DNA of 64,000 nt from Euphorbia lathyris (taxonomy: Eukaryota > Streptophyta > Magnoliopsida > Malpighiales > Euphorbiaceae). The notes under the pieces were generated by a model that was given only the letters and a program-made list of their open reading frames with translations, ran no database searches and was not told where the DNA came from. The first letter of the stretch is position 1. Every line of letters starts with the position of its first letter. Shown one piece after another: positions 54,688 through 64,000 of this stretch. Made by a program: the position numbers and the translations under genes. Location of the stretch: contig NC_088914.1 of assembly GCF_963576675.1 (NCBI RefSeq), forward strand, positions 87,604,441 to 87,668,440, read 5' to 3'.

Positions 54688-56666
54688 TGTAGATACTGGA
54701 GTCATAGCCCTGTGATGAAAACCTTTTAAGATGATTGGAAATATGATCAGAAATGGATCCCGGAAAAAATCCCTCGTTAGAAAGTCAAAGTCAACCATTT
54801 TTTCATCCAAAACCAAAGTTTTCAGAGAACCAAATTGAATTTTAGGATATCTTAGTGAGTCATGTCCCCCGAAAATTTCATAACGCACTTTTCCGGACTC
54901 AATTCGGAGGTCTAACGAAGAATCTGTGACTAGTTGAAGTTTTTAGGTGAAATTCGGGATAAAATAGGAAATAACCTTAGTTCGGGTCAGTTTTAGCCTT
55001 AGGTTATTAGACGTAAAAATGTCAGTCTCGTCGAAACGAGTCCAATGGCACAAGAATCGTCAAAATCGGAGATCGATAAGATCATTTTTTACCTAAAAGA
55101 AATGTTGGGACGGATTACACGGAAAATGCCGTCGGTAATCCGTTGGTGCGGATGGGCTCTTGCTGCTGGCCGCTGGACCGCGCGCAGGGCCCAGCAGCAG
55201 GCCCAGCTCGCCCAGCAGCAGGCCCATCCGTGCCCCCTTCTCCTATTTTAGGTTTTTCACAAACCTAATGTCCAAAATTCCCTTTTAACCCCTGTCTCAT
55301 TTAATTAATCTCAAAATTGACCCGAAACCCTAATTCTAGCCTATAAATAGCAGCCTTTAAAGGGGGACGAAAATAGGACGAAAATTAGACAGAAAATAGT
55401 CGAAATTCTACCGAATCACTCTAAATAAATTCTAGTTTTTTGCGTTCATCATTCGTGTTCCAATATTTGTGATTTTTCCAATCATCCCACAACCTAGGTA
55501 AAGGTTTCTGAGGGACAAATCTTGTCTATTATTTAATATTTGGTACTCTGAAATAAAGATTGTTCTTCCCCTTTTTTATTTTATTTTTCATTGTTGATTT
55601 TTATTGTCAATAGGCTGTCAAATATATTTTCTATATATATTTGATCCCTAAATTGATTTAATTTAACTATAAAGCAATGATTTACCAGTTAAATCATTTG
55701 TTTTGAACCTTTTTTTTTACTTCAATCAACCTACTCTTTTTTATACTTTTATTCTTTCTGATATTAATAATATTACAAGTTAATATTATTGATCTAATTG
55801 GTTCTTTTCGTTCGTAACAATGATTTGGGATAAACGAATCAACTCAAGATAAATTTTATCTCACAATCGTTTAGGCATCAATAGTTATGATAAAACTTTC
55901 TTTTCTATTCATTTTAATTTCTAACCCAATAACTTCATTTTATTCACTCTAGCCCCTAATTTAGAACTTTTCCTTTTATTCATTCTAGTCCCTATTTTGG
56001 AACTTTATATTTTATTCACTTTGGTCCTTAATTTAAAGTTTTCCACTTTCTTCCAATTAGGTCCTTAAATAAATTTATTCAATTTAGTCCTTTATCCATT
56101 TTTACACCATAATTAATTATATAGTCATGTTATTTCTTTCTAACCTTTTATTTTGATATGAGTATGTGAGGATATTGTTTTGGAGCGGATTGAAGACCCG
56201 GGAATGCCCGGATGTAATTGTATTTAATTTTGCACCTATATCATTACTTTTGGGATTGTAATATTTTGTTGTTTGTTTTCTTTTGTATACAACTATGCAA
56301 TATGACACGAAAAGATGATTTTTTCAAACAAATCATATTCAAAACGAATTTAAAAAGCTTAAAAGAGTTATTAATGGCTTGATTGTATTTAGAAATGCTA
56401 AGTAGGAGGCCGGTGGGTTCACCGGGCGATTTTGGAGGTGCTTAATATTTCCTTCACCAAGCGTACCTAACTTCCCGAACCCACTTGCTTCCCGCAAGGA
56501 ATCTCAGTAACATTCTCGGACCTAAAATCCGGGTGGCGACTCTTTCTCCGACACCGGCCCTGCCGAGCTAGTCATCTTCTCTAGTGGACCTCGAGTCCAA
56601 ACAGCACCGTAGTAGTCATGGCGGACCTCCCGTGGGTGAAAGCTCGCGAGGTAGGCTTCGTCTACA
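54688..56666 (+). repeat. Complete 3' LTR of gag-only element
   Basis: 1979 bp from TGTAGATACTGG to GTCTACA. Contains a GC-rich inverted repeat (55149-55229, CGGATGGGC...GCCCATCCG), another (55111-55142, CGGATTAC...GTAATCCG), and a TATA box (TATAAATA, 55342-55349). The last 500 bp carry the U5 segment related to the Tat LTR (AGGAGGCCGGTGG, GGGTGGCGACTCTT and CTGCCGAGC blocks). Confidence 0.85.
55342..55349 (+). promoter_or_regulatory. TATA box of gag-only element LTR
   Basis: CCTATAAATAGCAGCC context, a good plant TATA box. Absent from the deleted 5' LTR, so the element cannot start its own genomic transcript normally. Confidence 0.75.
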
Positions 56667-58165
56667 GTATGGGATTCCAAAGTACCCATGAATTTAATTT
56701 GGCCTTATTAGCGAAGCAGAGTTGGCGATTGGTAACAAAGTCTGATTCTCTTGTTTCCAGGGTTCTTAAGGCACGATACTTTTCTTCTTCTAATTTTTTA
56801 CAAGCTGGTCTTGGGCATAATCCCTCTTATGTGTGGAGAAGTATTTTAGCAGGAAGAGAGTTAATTATCAAAGGGCTGCTGCGAAAGATTGGTAATGGGA
56901 TGCAAGTTAAAATTTGGGAGGATCAGTGGCTGCCAGATATTGAAAATCCTAGACCAACTTCTATTCCTCCGGCTGATTTGCAAAACGATTTTGTTTACTG
57001 TTTATTGGATCAGCAGGGGAGATGGAATGTGAATCTTATCCGATCCATTTTTAATGATAGGGACTGTAGCTTAATTCTGTCTATTCCAAGAAGGCGTATA
57101 GGTGAAGTTGACTCATGGTTTTGGCAACCTGATAGACGCGGTTTGTATTCAGTCAGATCTGGATATCATCTGGCAATGGGTTCGTTTAATCAGGTCAGTT
57201 TGCTTCATTCACAACCTAATTGGAAACGTTTTTGGTCTCTTGGGGTTTCTTCAAAGCTTAAGAATTTTGCTTGGCGATGTCTTAAATTGTGTCTTCCTAC
57301 GAGAAGTTATTTAGTGGCACGTCACCTACCAATTCATGATGTTTGTCCGGTGTGTAATGTGGCAGGTGAGTCTATTTTACATGCTTTAATTTCATGTTCT
57401 TTTGCACAATCGGTTTGGAAGATTTTTTTCAAGGATGGTAGAATGAGTTTAATCCCCTGCTTTGAATCATGGTTTTCTGATGCTTTAAATATCATGCCAA
57501 TGAATATTTTTGGGGAGATTTTGGCAGTAATTTGGGCCATATGGTCTCACAGAAATCGGGGTTTTTGGGAGAATAAGTGGTGTTCTGCATGACAGGTTCT
57601 TAATTTGGCTCGACAGGCTTGGTCTGAGTGGGTTGCTGCTCGCACCACCCGTGCTTCAACTGCTCAACAGTGTGCTTACATTGATCACTGGTCTCCCCCG
57701 CCAGTGAACTGGTTATGTGTTAATGTGGATGCAGGGTTATGTCGTGATGCTGGTTGTAGTTCATATGGGTTCATTTTGCGTGATCATCATGGCAAGTGTA
57801 TTGCGGGTGTTAATGGGCCATTTGAACATGTATTTGATGCTTTCACTGCTGAAATCATGGCAATTCGCGAAGCTCTAAGTTGGCTTAAAACGAGAAATCT
57901 TCATATGGTTTTTGTTCAATCAGATTGTTTGGTGGCTGTCCAGGCAATCTTGTCTTCGGAACATGATTTCTCGTATCGGTCGGAGTTAATTGAGGATTGT
58001 AGGGTACTCTTAAAAGAATTAGTAGCTTGTTCTATTTCTTTTGTTAAGCGTTCAGCGAATATGGTAGCTCATGCTCTTGCTAAAGCTGTCTGTTCCGAGT
58101 CTGTTCGCACTGAGTGGGACTGCCCACCTTCATTTGTTGTTGATTTGTTAAACAGTGATTCTTAA
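56667..58165 (+). pseudogene. LINE ORF2, C-terminal part: zinc-binding and RNase H domains
   Basis: Continues ORF2 after the gag-only element. GFQSTHEFNLALLAKQSWRL, then the reverse-transcriptase zinc-binding domain (WRSILAGRELI, DSWFWQPDRRGLYSVRSGY, KLKNFAWRCL, CPVCNVAGESILHALISC). TGA at 57590-57592 interrupts. The RNase H domain follows (WLCVNVDAGL, IMAIREALSWLK, VFVQSDCLVAVQ, SANMVAHALAK) and ends at TAA 58163-58165. Codons before 56672 belong to the LTR, so the apparent ATG at 56618 is not a real start. Confidence 0.9.
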
Positions 58166-58181
58166 TAAATAGCTTTATTTC

Positions 58182-58200
58182 AAAAAAAAAGAGGAATATT
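58182..58200 (+). repeat. LINE poly(A) tail and right target-site duplication
   Basis: AAAAAAAAA (58182-58190) then GAGGAATATT, repeating 3208-3219. A short AATAAA-like signal (AATAAATAGC) lies at 58164-58173. Confidence 0.87.
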
Positions 58201-59199
58201 GTCCTCTCATATCTGTAGGAATCAATTGTTTGTATTTTTTTTTAGAGAATATACTAAAAGTTTACGGTAGATGTTCTTATATAATTTAGGCGTAATGCAT
58301 CGACAGCTGCCTTAACTTGTTCATAAAAGTAGATTGACTTCATAAAAAAAAAGATTGACTTCCTAAATTTTGTAAGTGTCTCGTCACCTCATTGAACTTG
58401 ATTATTTCATATCACTAAGACTTTGTTTGATAACTCATTTAATGACTTAAATTAGCATGTTAATCACTTATTTAATTTAAGTGCGTTTGATAATAATTAT
58501 TTATCCACCACTTAAATTAGTAAATTAAGTTAAAAATCACTTATTTTGATAAGTCAAAATATTTAACTTAACATTCTAAGTTAAACACTAATATTTTTAT
58601 AATAATTATATCATTCAATATTTTCAGTACTTATTATATTCCGCATTTAAAATTCAGTACTTATTTTTTCAGCATTTAATTTTCAGTTTTATCAAACAAT
58701 ACCTAACTCTCTGAATTTGTCTATAGAAGTAGTAGGTCCCTGAAGTGTTTCACCAACTCTCTAAACTTGTTTATTCCGTAACAACTAAATACAAAACCTA
58801 TTAAACCTAAATTCTAAAAATACATCTTTATCTATCCGAGAAGTAATTTTTTTATCTTCTCCTACTTTTCAACATATTATAAGAGTTAGTGTTACAAAGA
58901 TGGAATGGGTGAGAATTGAGAGTTAGTATTATGGTTTTGGTATTTAGTTGTTATCGAATAAGCAAGTTCAAGAAGCTGGTGATATATTAGGCGGATAATT
59001 TAAATATATCTCATAATTGTTAAAAGAAAACAAGCCTTCCTTGTCTTACACAATTACACAAAATATGTATCATAGCTTGTCTTACACAATTACACAAAAT
59101 ATGTATCATCTCATCTATGGTGGATTTACTCATATCCACATTCAAAAACTACAAACTAATGCTACTTTTTTCAATTTTTTTATTATTTTTTCTTGAAAA
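58201..59199. other. AT-rich flank with MITE-like inverted repeat
   Basis: No gene. An inverted repeat with arms of about 48 bp lies at about 58759-58806 and 58926-58977 (core AACAACTAAATAC), separated by 120 bp; a related half-copy is at 60719-60960. Probably a small MITE family. Confidence 0.55.
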
Positions 59200-59380
59200 T
59201 TTTGTTCACTTCTCTCCGACACACCTCCACACGCAAATGCCCCCTTGGGTTTGCAGCATGCAGAATACAGATTCATCCCGCCATGTGTTTTTAATTCCAC
59301 AAATTAATGAGGTTGCCGGAACTCGAACCCTCGACCATTAACTAAAAGTTCAAACTGATAGTTAAGGTCCAATCATATAC
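59200..59380 (-). mobile_element. Possible tRNA-derived SINE fragment
   Basis: On the minus strand GGTTCGAGTTCC (about 59316-59327) matches the RNA polymerase III box B, preceded by CTTAACTATCAGTTTGAAC resembling phrases common in plant repeats. No clear box A, no target duplication, no tail seen. Weak. Confidence 0.35.
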
Positions 59381-59431
59381 CTCATATTAATCTCCTACAT
59401 ATTCTACATGGCAAATATATATGTTAAAAAT

Positions 59432-62400
59432 CTAAAATATCCATGTCTCAGGTTGAAGATCATTGAAATCCCATAACTCTGGTTCTAACTCTATTTCACT
59501 TGTTGATCCATTTATGAACCTGTTCAATCTTTCTGTCACTCTTGCTGCTCCAAAACTGAATCCTGATTCACTCATCTGCACATACCAAAAAAAAAAACTC
59601 TAATCATCATTCAAAGAATCAATTAAGATATAATTTAATCATATACATTCATGTATATATTATATTATAAGTTCATAACTCTAACCCATTTCCATTTCAG
59701 GCGGCCGAAACACATCTACTAATTCTTTCATTCTAGTTAGTACGAGTACCTTGATCTAAGAAATAGATTTAGAAGCTAAAATCTGATAACTCGAGCAATT
59801 TCAATAATCGGGTTCGGATCCTCGTACAGTATCATTATTCAATTCGATGGAATTGCTTGATTTTAAAAGGAATTCGTGAAGAGTTATTTCTTGGTTTTGT
59901 CCGGTTATAATAATAAATAGTAAAAAATGACAGATTCAGGGTCCACTGACAGGGGATGTTCTTTGGTGATCTAGGGATGGTTAATTAATAGTTTCCGAGT
60001 GCTGTTGAAGAAAAAATCAAAGCTCAATTCATGGCTTTTTATGGAATTTTCAAACGTTTTCTGATGACTAGTGGATTCTCAAAACCTCCTGACCCCCTTG
60101 AATCGGTCGCTCATAGGAGATAGAAACAATGCTTGTAAGGAGCCCTGTTAAAACACATAGTAGACAGTGACGGATTCAGAATTCAGTGACAAAGATGTTC
60201 TCTGGTGATCTGTGGATACTCAATTAATAGTTTTTGGGTTCTATTGCAGAAAAAATCAAAGCTCTGCACATGGCTTTCTACAGAATTTTCTAGCGTCTTC
60301 TGACGGCAAGTGGGTGCTCAAACCCCCTACCTCCTTAATTCGTTGCTGACAGTAGATAGAAACAATGCTCGTAAGGAGTTCTATTAAAACAACACTAATG
60401 TTCACATGGAACCTCAATTGGTCATTCACCGTTAGATTTAGATTTATTAAACATAAGCCTAAATATGTTTTAAACAATACTGATTAAAACAAATAGTAGA
60501 TAGTGGCAGGGGCGGAGATAGGGGCCCGAGCCCCTCCGGCCGCGCAGAACCAACATGACTACAAGTAGTTTCGGCTCCCTTTTTCTCCATGAAATTTGAG
60601 GTTGTGGTGGTTCCGGCCCCCGTTTCCTAAGAAATAATGATTGGTGCTGAATTAGCACCCAAAATTGGCTCAGGTCCTATTAGGCTCTCTCCGGATCCAA
60701 AATTCCATTTTTTTTTCGTATCACAGCTCTCTAAACGTGTCCATAGAAATAGATTAGCTCCCTAAACTTTACAAGTGTTTCACCAGCTCCCTGAACTTGC
60801 TTATTCCGTAACAACTAAATACAAAAACCATAATACTAACTCTCAATCCTCATTCATTCGATCTCTCAAACCAACACTAACTCTTGTAATAGGTTGAAAG
60901 GTAGGATAAGAGAAAAAATTATCTCTCGAATGGATGAAGATGTATTTTTAGAATTTTTTTTACACACCATTATAAAATCCGCTCTCAAACCGAACAATAT
61001 TGTATTCACCAGTGGACAGTGGCTCAAGGTTTACTGATAGGAGGTGTTTTATGGTGATTTATAGATGCTCAATTAATATTTTTCGGATATTTTCTATGGA
61101 ATTTTCTAGCGTTTACTGAAAACTAGTGGGTACACAACTCGCCGACCCCCTTGCATCCGTCATAGTAGATAGAAACAATGCTCGTAAAGAGTCTTATTAA
61201 TTACTGACCTGTGCATGGACAATGTGGAGAAGTGAATCACCAGCAGCTGAAGAACTTGCACTTACAACATCTACATTTTCTTCATGAAGAATGTGAATCA
61301 TTTCATTGAAAAGGAACTGATTTTCTGAGGCAGTAATGAGAATTATTTGTAGAGAAGAACCCATTTCTCTGATTTCAAGTTTAGGAGGTTTAAGAATTGG
61401 TGCTGTAGATTCAGAAGTGCATAAGCTAGAAAATCCTAAACTTTCCTTCTTTTCCTCTGATTTCTTTACTTTTGCTTCTAATTTTTTTATGTAGCTTATT
61501 GCTTCATCAATCTGATCTGGCAAAGGCAGTGCTTCCTGCAGTTATCAAGAAAACAAAATCAGAAATTCTTGTTTATTGAGAAAATCAACAAATTAATCAC
61601 ATGAAATGTTGAGAAATCATGCTATGTACTCTCAATTAATCATAATCTTTTTTAAAAGAAACGGAAACGTTATTTCTAAAAAAACATAGCTATCGAAAGG
61701 AAAGGAAACTGAAATGGAAACAAAAAATGTGAAAACACTGCCAAGGAGGAGTTTTCGTGCAACATAACCATAAGGTTTTTAATGTATATTTACACCCTTA
61801 AACTTGACGAGTTTTTCACAATGGTACCGTGAACTTTTAAAATAACCTATCACACAATTATAATCGGCTGTAAAAACCTATCAAACACCTATAGTTGGTT
61901 CATTTGGACCTCCCGCACACAAAATCATAGATCTGTCATCTTTGACCGATGAGGCGTTATACAGAATGAACTCACGTGCTTTTTTTTTTTCTATAGCAGA
62001 CATGCCAACTCATTTGTAAAAAATGACAGATCAACGATTTTGTGTATAAGAGGTCCGAATCAGCCAACTATATAGGTGTGTGATATGGTTTTAAAGCCAA
62101 GTGTGTGATAGATTTTTACAGCCAACTATAGGTATCTGATGGGTTATTTTAAAAGTTTAGGGTGCCAATAAGCAAAATGTACTAAGTTTAAGTGTATAAA
62201 TATATAACCATGATCATTAAAAGAGCCTTGTGAGGGAAAGAAATGCCAGATATGGGGTTGAAGTGAGCATTTCTTCAAACATGTTATGTGCAAGAAAAAG
62301 AAAATCAAAAATTCACCAAAGAATGATTGGAGAAAGATTGCTTCAAGACATAGTAAATAAAATCACATGATATTAGAGAAATTCATGCTATGGAACCAAA

Positions 62401-63997
62401 CTAATCATAATATTTTCAAGAAATGCAAGAAATGGGGAAAAGGATCTAGTTCAAGAAATGGGTTGAAGTGAGCATTTCTTCATACATGTTATGTGCAAGA
62501 AAAAAGAAAAACAAGAACTCAAGATGAACATCAAAAAATGATTTGAGAAAGATTGCTTCAACCGCATGAAATATTGTGAAATTCATGCTACTGAACATAA
62601 ATTAACGATATTTTTTTTAAAATGCATGAAATGGGTTGAAGTGATCCTTTCTTGATACATATTGTAACCAACTGTCTAGAGCGTGTGGCCACAGATAGAA
62701 GTTGTGAGCAAAGAGCGACACTAAGGGATGGTAACGGGACCGAAATGCACTGAGTTTCACATTAGAGATAGAGAAAAAATGACTGATACTTGTTAGTAAA
62801 ACGAATTTCTAATACATAAAAACGCGTTTTAAAATTGTGAGTCTTAAATTGTTGGATGTGAGTCAAAATATACATATTCAGGACAGATCCAGGGATTTTG
62901 AGAGGGTTTGAGCACTAACTAGTCGCAAAATCTCCAAAGTTCTATGGAACTGCTAATGAGTTTTTTTTTTTTTTTTTTTATGTAAAAGCTGACAAAAAAA
63001 AAATGAATTTAGCACCTATAAATTATGATAAGCACCACCTCTGTCTCAATGAATCCTAGATCCATTACTAGAGACATATTTAAAGAGTTAAATGCACTAT
63101 TAGTCACTAAACTTATATAGTTGTTTCAAAATGATCGCTCAACTTCAATTTGTCTAAATAAAACCACCAAACTTGGAGTTTGGTCTCTATTAGGTCTCTG
63201 CCGATTTTAGTGGTTAAAAATCATCGAAATAATGATATAGGTGACATGTCAACATAACTCAGCTCAGTTCTCTCTGATCGAAACTAAACTTGGCAGCCAC
63301 ATGTCGGTTATTTTTATGAAAAAAAAAACAAAATTTTGTTTTTTTCCATAAAAATAATCGAGGTGTGATAGCCAGATGTCATGTGTCGTTTCGGTTAGAG
63401 ATCTGAATTGATTCATATTGACGTGTCACCTATGTCATCATTCCAGTGTTTTTTAATCACAGAAATCGTTAGAGTGAGTTAATTGAGATAAAACTTAGAG
63501 TGATTTTATTGAGACAAATAGAAATTGAGTGACCATTTTAAAATAACCATGCGAATTCAGTGACTAATGGTGCATTTAACCCCATATTTAAATGAATAGT
63601 ATTTGTAAATAAAGCCTAACTCGCCCCAAAAGGTACTCAACGGCTGAGGATTACCTCATGTATTTAAGGAGCCATATAGCTTCCTCATTCCTCACGTAGG
63701 AACGTGGGATGTTTAAGAGTATTGAACCAGACTGCTTGATAATAAAAAACACCCTCTTTGTGAATCTTAGATCCGTGAGTGGAACATATTTACCAGACTG
63801 TTATAGACCATTTCTTGATACACATCATTAGGAAATTATTAAAGAATTAGATTAAGAAGAACAAGAATTAATCAAACCTTGGAAGGATGTTTAGGGATGA
63901 GAGAATTGAGAATGGAGATAAGATTTTTCATTTGATTTCTTCTATTTTTCTCAATGAATTTCCTCTCTGTTTTAGTTGGAGGTTGAAGCCTAGTCAT
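59432..63997 (-). CDS. bHLH transcription factor gene, three exons
   Basis: Nuclear DNA-binding factor. Exons on the minus strand: 63997-63878 (40 codons), 61535-61209 (109 codons), 59575-59432 (47 codons plus TAG); both introns phase 0 with GT-AG ends; 196 residues in total. Exon 1 has the basic region and helix 1 (KTERKFIEKNRRNQMKNL, then ISILNSLIP): Glu and Arg of the E-box contacts are kept, while the His position is Arg. Exon 2 starts the second helix (LPDQIDEAISYIKKLEAKV), followed by an ACT-like region (SSLQIILITASENQFLFNEM). Exon 3 is a conserved tail (RVTERLNRFINGS). It resembles the plant bHLH36/118/125/126/162-like clade; which member is not decided. The ATG at 63997 is 3 bp from the window edge, so an earlier start is possible. 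Confidence 0.87.
59576..61208 (-). other. bHLH intron 2 with dispersed repeats
   Basis: 1.63 kb. Three related segments of about 200 bp at about 59928-60145, 60170-60395 and 61005-61200 share words such as TTTTGACG/TTCTGATG, AAACAATGCTCGTAAGGAG and TCAAACCCCC. A MITE-like half (60719-60960) matches 58700-58990. No gene. Confidence 0.6.
61785..62198. mobile_element. MITE-like inverted-repeat element in bHLH intron 1
   Basis: Arms of about 150-190 bp are imperfect complements (left ACCCTTAAACTTGACG..., right ...AAGTTTAAGTGTA), with shared AACTTTTAAAATAACC and CCTATAGTTGG words. Ends and target duplication could not be fixed by eye. Confidence 0.6.
62256..62640. repeat. About 200-bp tandem duplication in bHLH intron 1
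   Basis: Two diverged copies begin GGGTTGAAGTGAGCATTTCT at about 62258 and 62460, and a third begins at about 62634. A fragment of the same sequence occurs near 61600. Confidence 0.7.
63085..63582. mobile_element. Mutator-like MITE in bHLH intron 1
   Basis: 498 bp, ends GAGTTAAATGCAC and GTGCATTTAACCC, flanked by a perfect 10-bp duplication CATATTTAAA (63075-63084, 63583-63592). Inverted-repeat arms extend about 230 bp each, with a short A/T-rich centre at about 63320. No coding capacity. Confidence 0.82.
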
Positions 63998-64000
63998 TCT

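Larger units (their letters stand above)
47561..56666 (+). mobile_element. Gag-only (TR-GAG-type) gypsy retrotransposon, Tat-related
   Basis: Element on the plus strand inserted in LINE ORF2, TSD GTATG (47556-47560, 56667-56671). PBS 48081-48098, gag, no pol except a small stub, structured and repetitive 3' region, PPT 54674-54687, 3' LTR 54688-56666 (1979 bp). The 5' LTR is reduced to 47561-48079. PBS, PPT, LTR end, pol stub and post-pol stem-loops all match the Tat element at 21738-41078, so this is a pol-less relative. About 11 differences in 500 bp of LTR suggest it is older than the other insertions. Confidence 0.88.
3220..58190 (+). mobile_element. LINE (plant L1-type) split by four nested LTR retrotransposons
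   Basis: The LINE's own sequence is about 5.2 kb in three blocks: 3220-3974, 44646-47560 and 56667-58190. They give, in order, a 5' leader (3220-3470), ORF1 (DUF4283 plus zinc knuckle), ORF2 (endonuclease, reverse transcriptase, zinc-binding and RNase H domains), and a short 3' end with an A9 tail. Removing each inserted element plus one copy of its 5-bp duplication brings the LINE coding frame back into register at both junctions. The flanking duplication AAGAGGAATATT confirms that both ends belong to one insertion. It was the first event in the nest and is now dead through stops, a frameshift and an internal deletion. Confidence 0.92.
61536..63877 (-). other. bHLH intron 1 with three repeat elements
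   Basis: 2.34 kb intron. Contains an inverted-repeat element (about 61785-62198), a tandem duplication of about 200 bp (about 62256-62640), and a 498-bp Mutator-like element (63085-63582). The remainder is AT-rich without recognisable features. Confidence 0.65.

Noticed and set aside
56167..56666. A complete 500-bp LTR pair with 47561-48079
   Set aside because: No polypurine tract before 56167, no TATA box inside, while PPT, LTR start and TATA box are found from 54674 on; a deletion in the 5' LTR explains the short match.
59117..59341. 74-residue plus-strand frame
   Set aside because: AT-rich start and end in a SINE-like segment; no similarity or gene signals.

Overview
This is a plant (eudicot-type) nuclear window. 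Two ordinary host genes sit at its edges, and about 55 kb of nested retrotransposons lie between them. At the left edge is exon 1 of CPSF100, an mRNA 3'-end processing factor (minus strand, running off the window). At the right edge is a three-exon bHLH transcription factor gene (minus strand, 59432-63997). The plant assignment rests on spliced genes with plant-type protein sequences, plant Ty1/copia and Ty3/gypsy lineages, and a plant-mobile-domain protein. I cannot name the species.

The middle is one LINE (3220-58190), with the same 12-bp target duplication (AAGAGGAATATT) on both sides 55 kb apart and a poly(A) tail. It was split by four LTR retrotransposons, each with a verifiable 5-bp duplication. 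(a) A Sirevirus-type copia element (3975-44645, minus, TSD CGCGC) interrupts LINE ORF1. (b) Inside its integrase lies a second copia element (11570-21075, plus, TSD TTTTT). (c) Inside its protease-integrase linker lies a 19.3-kb Tat/Ogre-type gypsy element (21738-41078, minus, TSD ACAAC). (d) A gag-only gypsy derivative (47561-56666, plus, TSD GTATG) interrupts LINE ORF2. Order of events: LINE first, then the Sirevirus and the gag-only element, then copia and Tat into the Sirevirus. All are broken by nonsense codons or frameshifts; most stop codons are explicable by C-to-T or G-to-A transitions.

Unusual content. The Tat element carries, antisense to gag-pol, a complete-looking six-exon gene with TATA box and canonical splice sites, encoding a plant mobile domain (PMD) and a coiled-coil tail, broken by one stop codon. 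Its gag region holds four capsid-like units instead of one. Downstream of pol (Tat) or gag (derivative) I find a family of nine stem-loops with one architecture (variable outer helix, 5' AAAA bulge, CC..GG inner helix) whose outer helices are maintained by compensating changes. Both elements also have tandem arrays of short hairpins before the 3' LTR. I regard these RNA-like structures as the best candidate for something undescribed.

The derivative (d) shares with the Tat element its primer-binding site, polypurine tract, U5-type LTR end, a stub of the RT-region linker and the stem-loop block, so it is a pol-deleted relative likely mobilised in trans. Its 5' LTR has lost about 1.5 kb by a deletion at a GTATGTG microhomology, which makes a naive LTR comparison miss the true 2-kb LTR.

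Outside the LINE there are smaller elements: a truncated LINE RNase H domain (636-1330), an 817-bp foldback Mutator-like element with CTT/GAA arms (1519-2335), MITE-like inverted repeats, a possible SINE, and local repeats within the bHLH introns.
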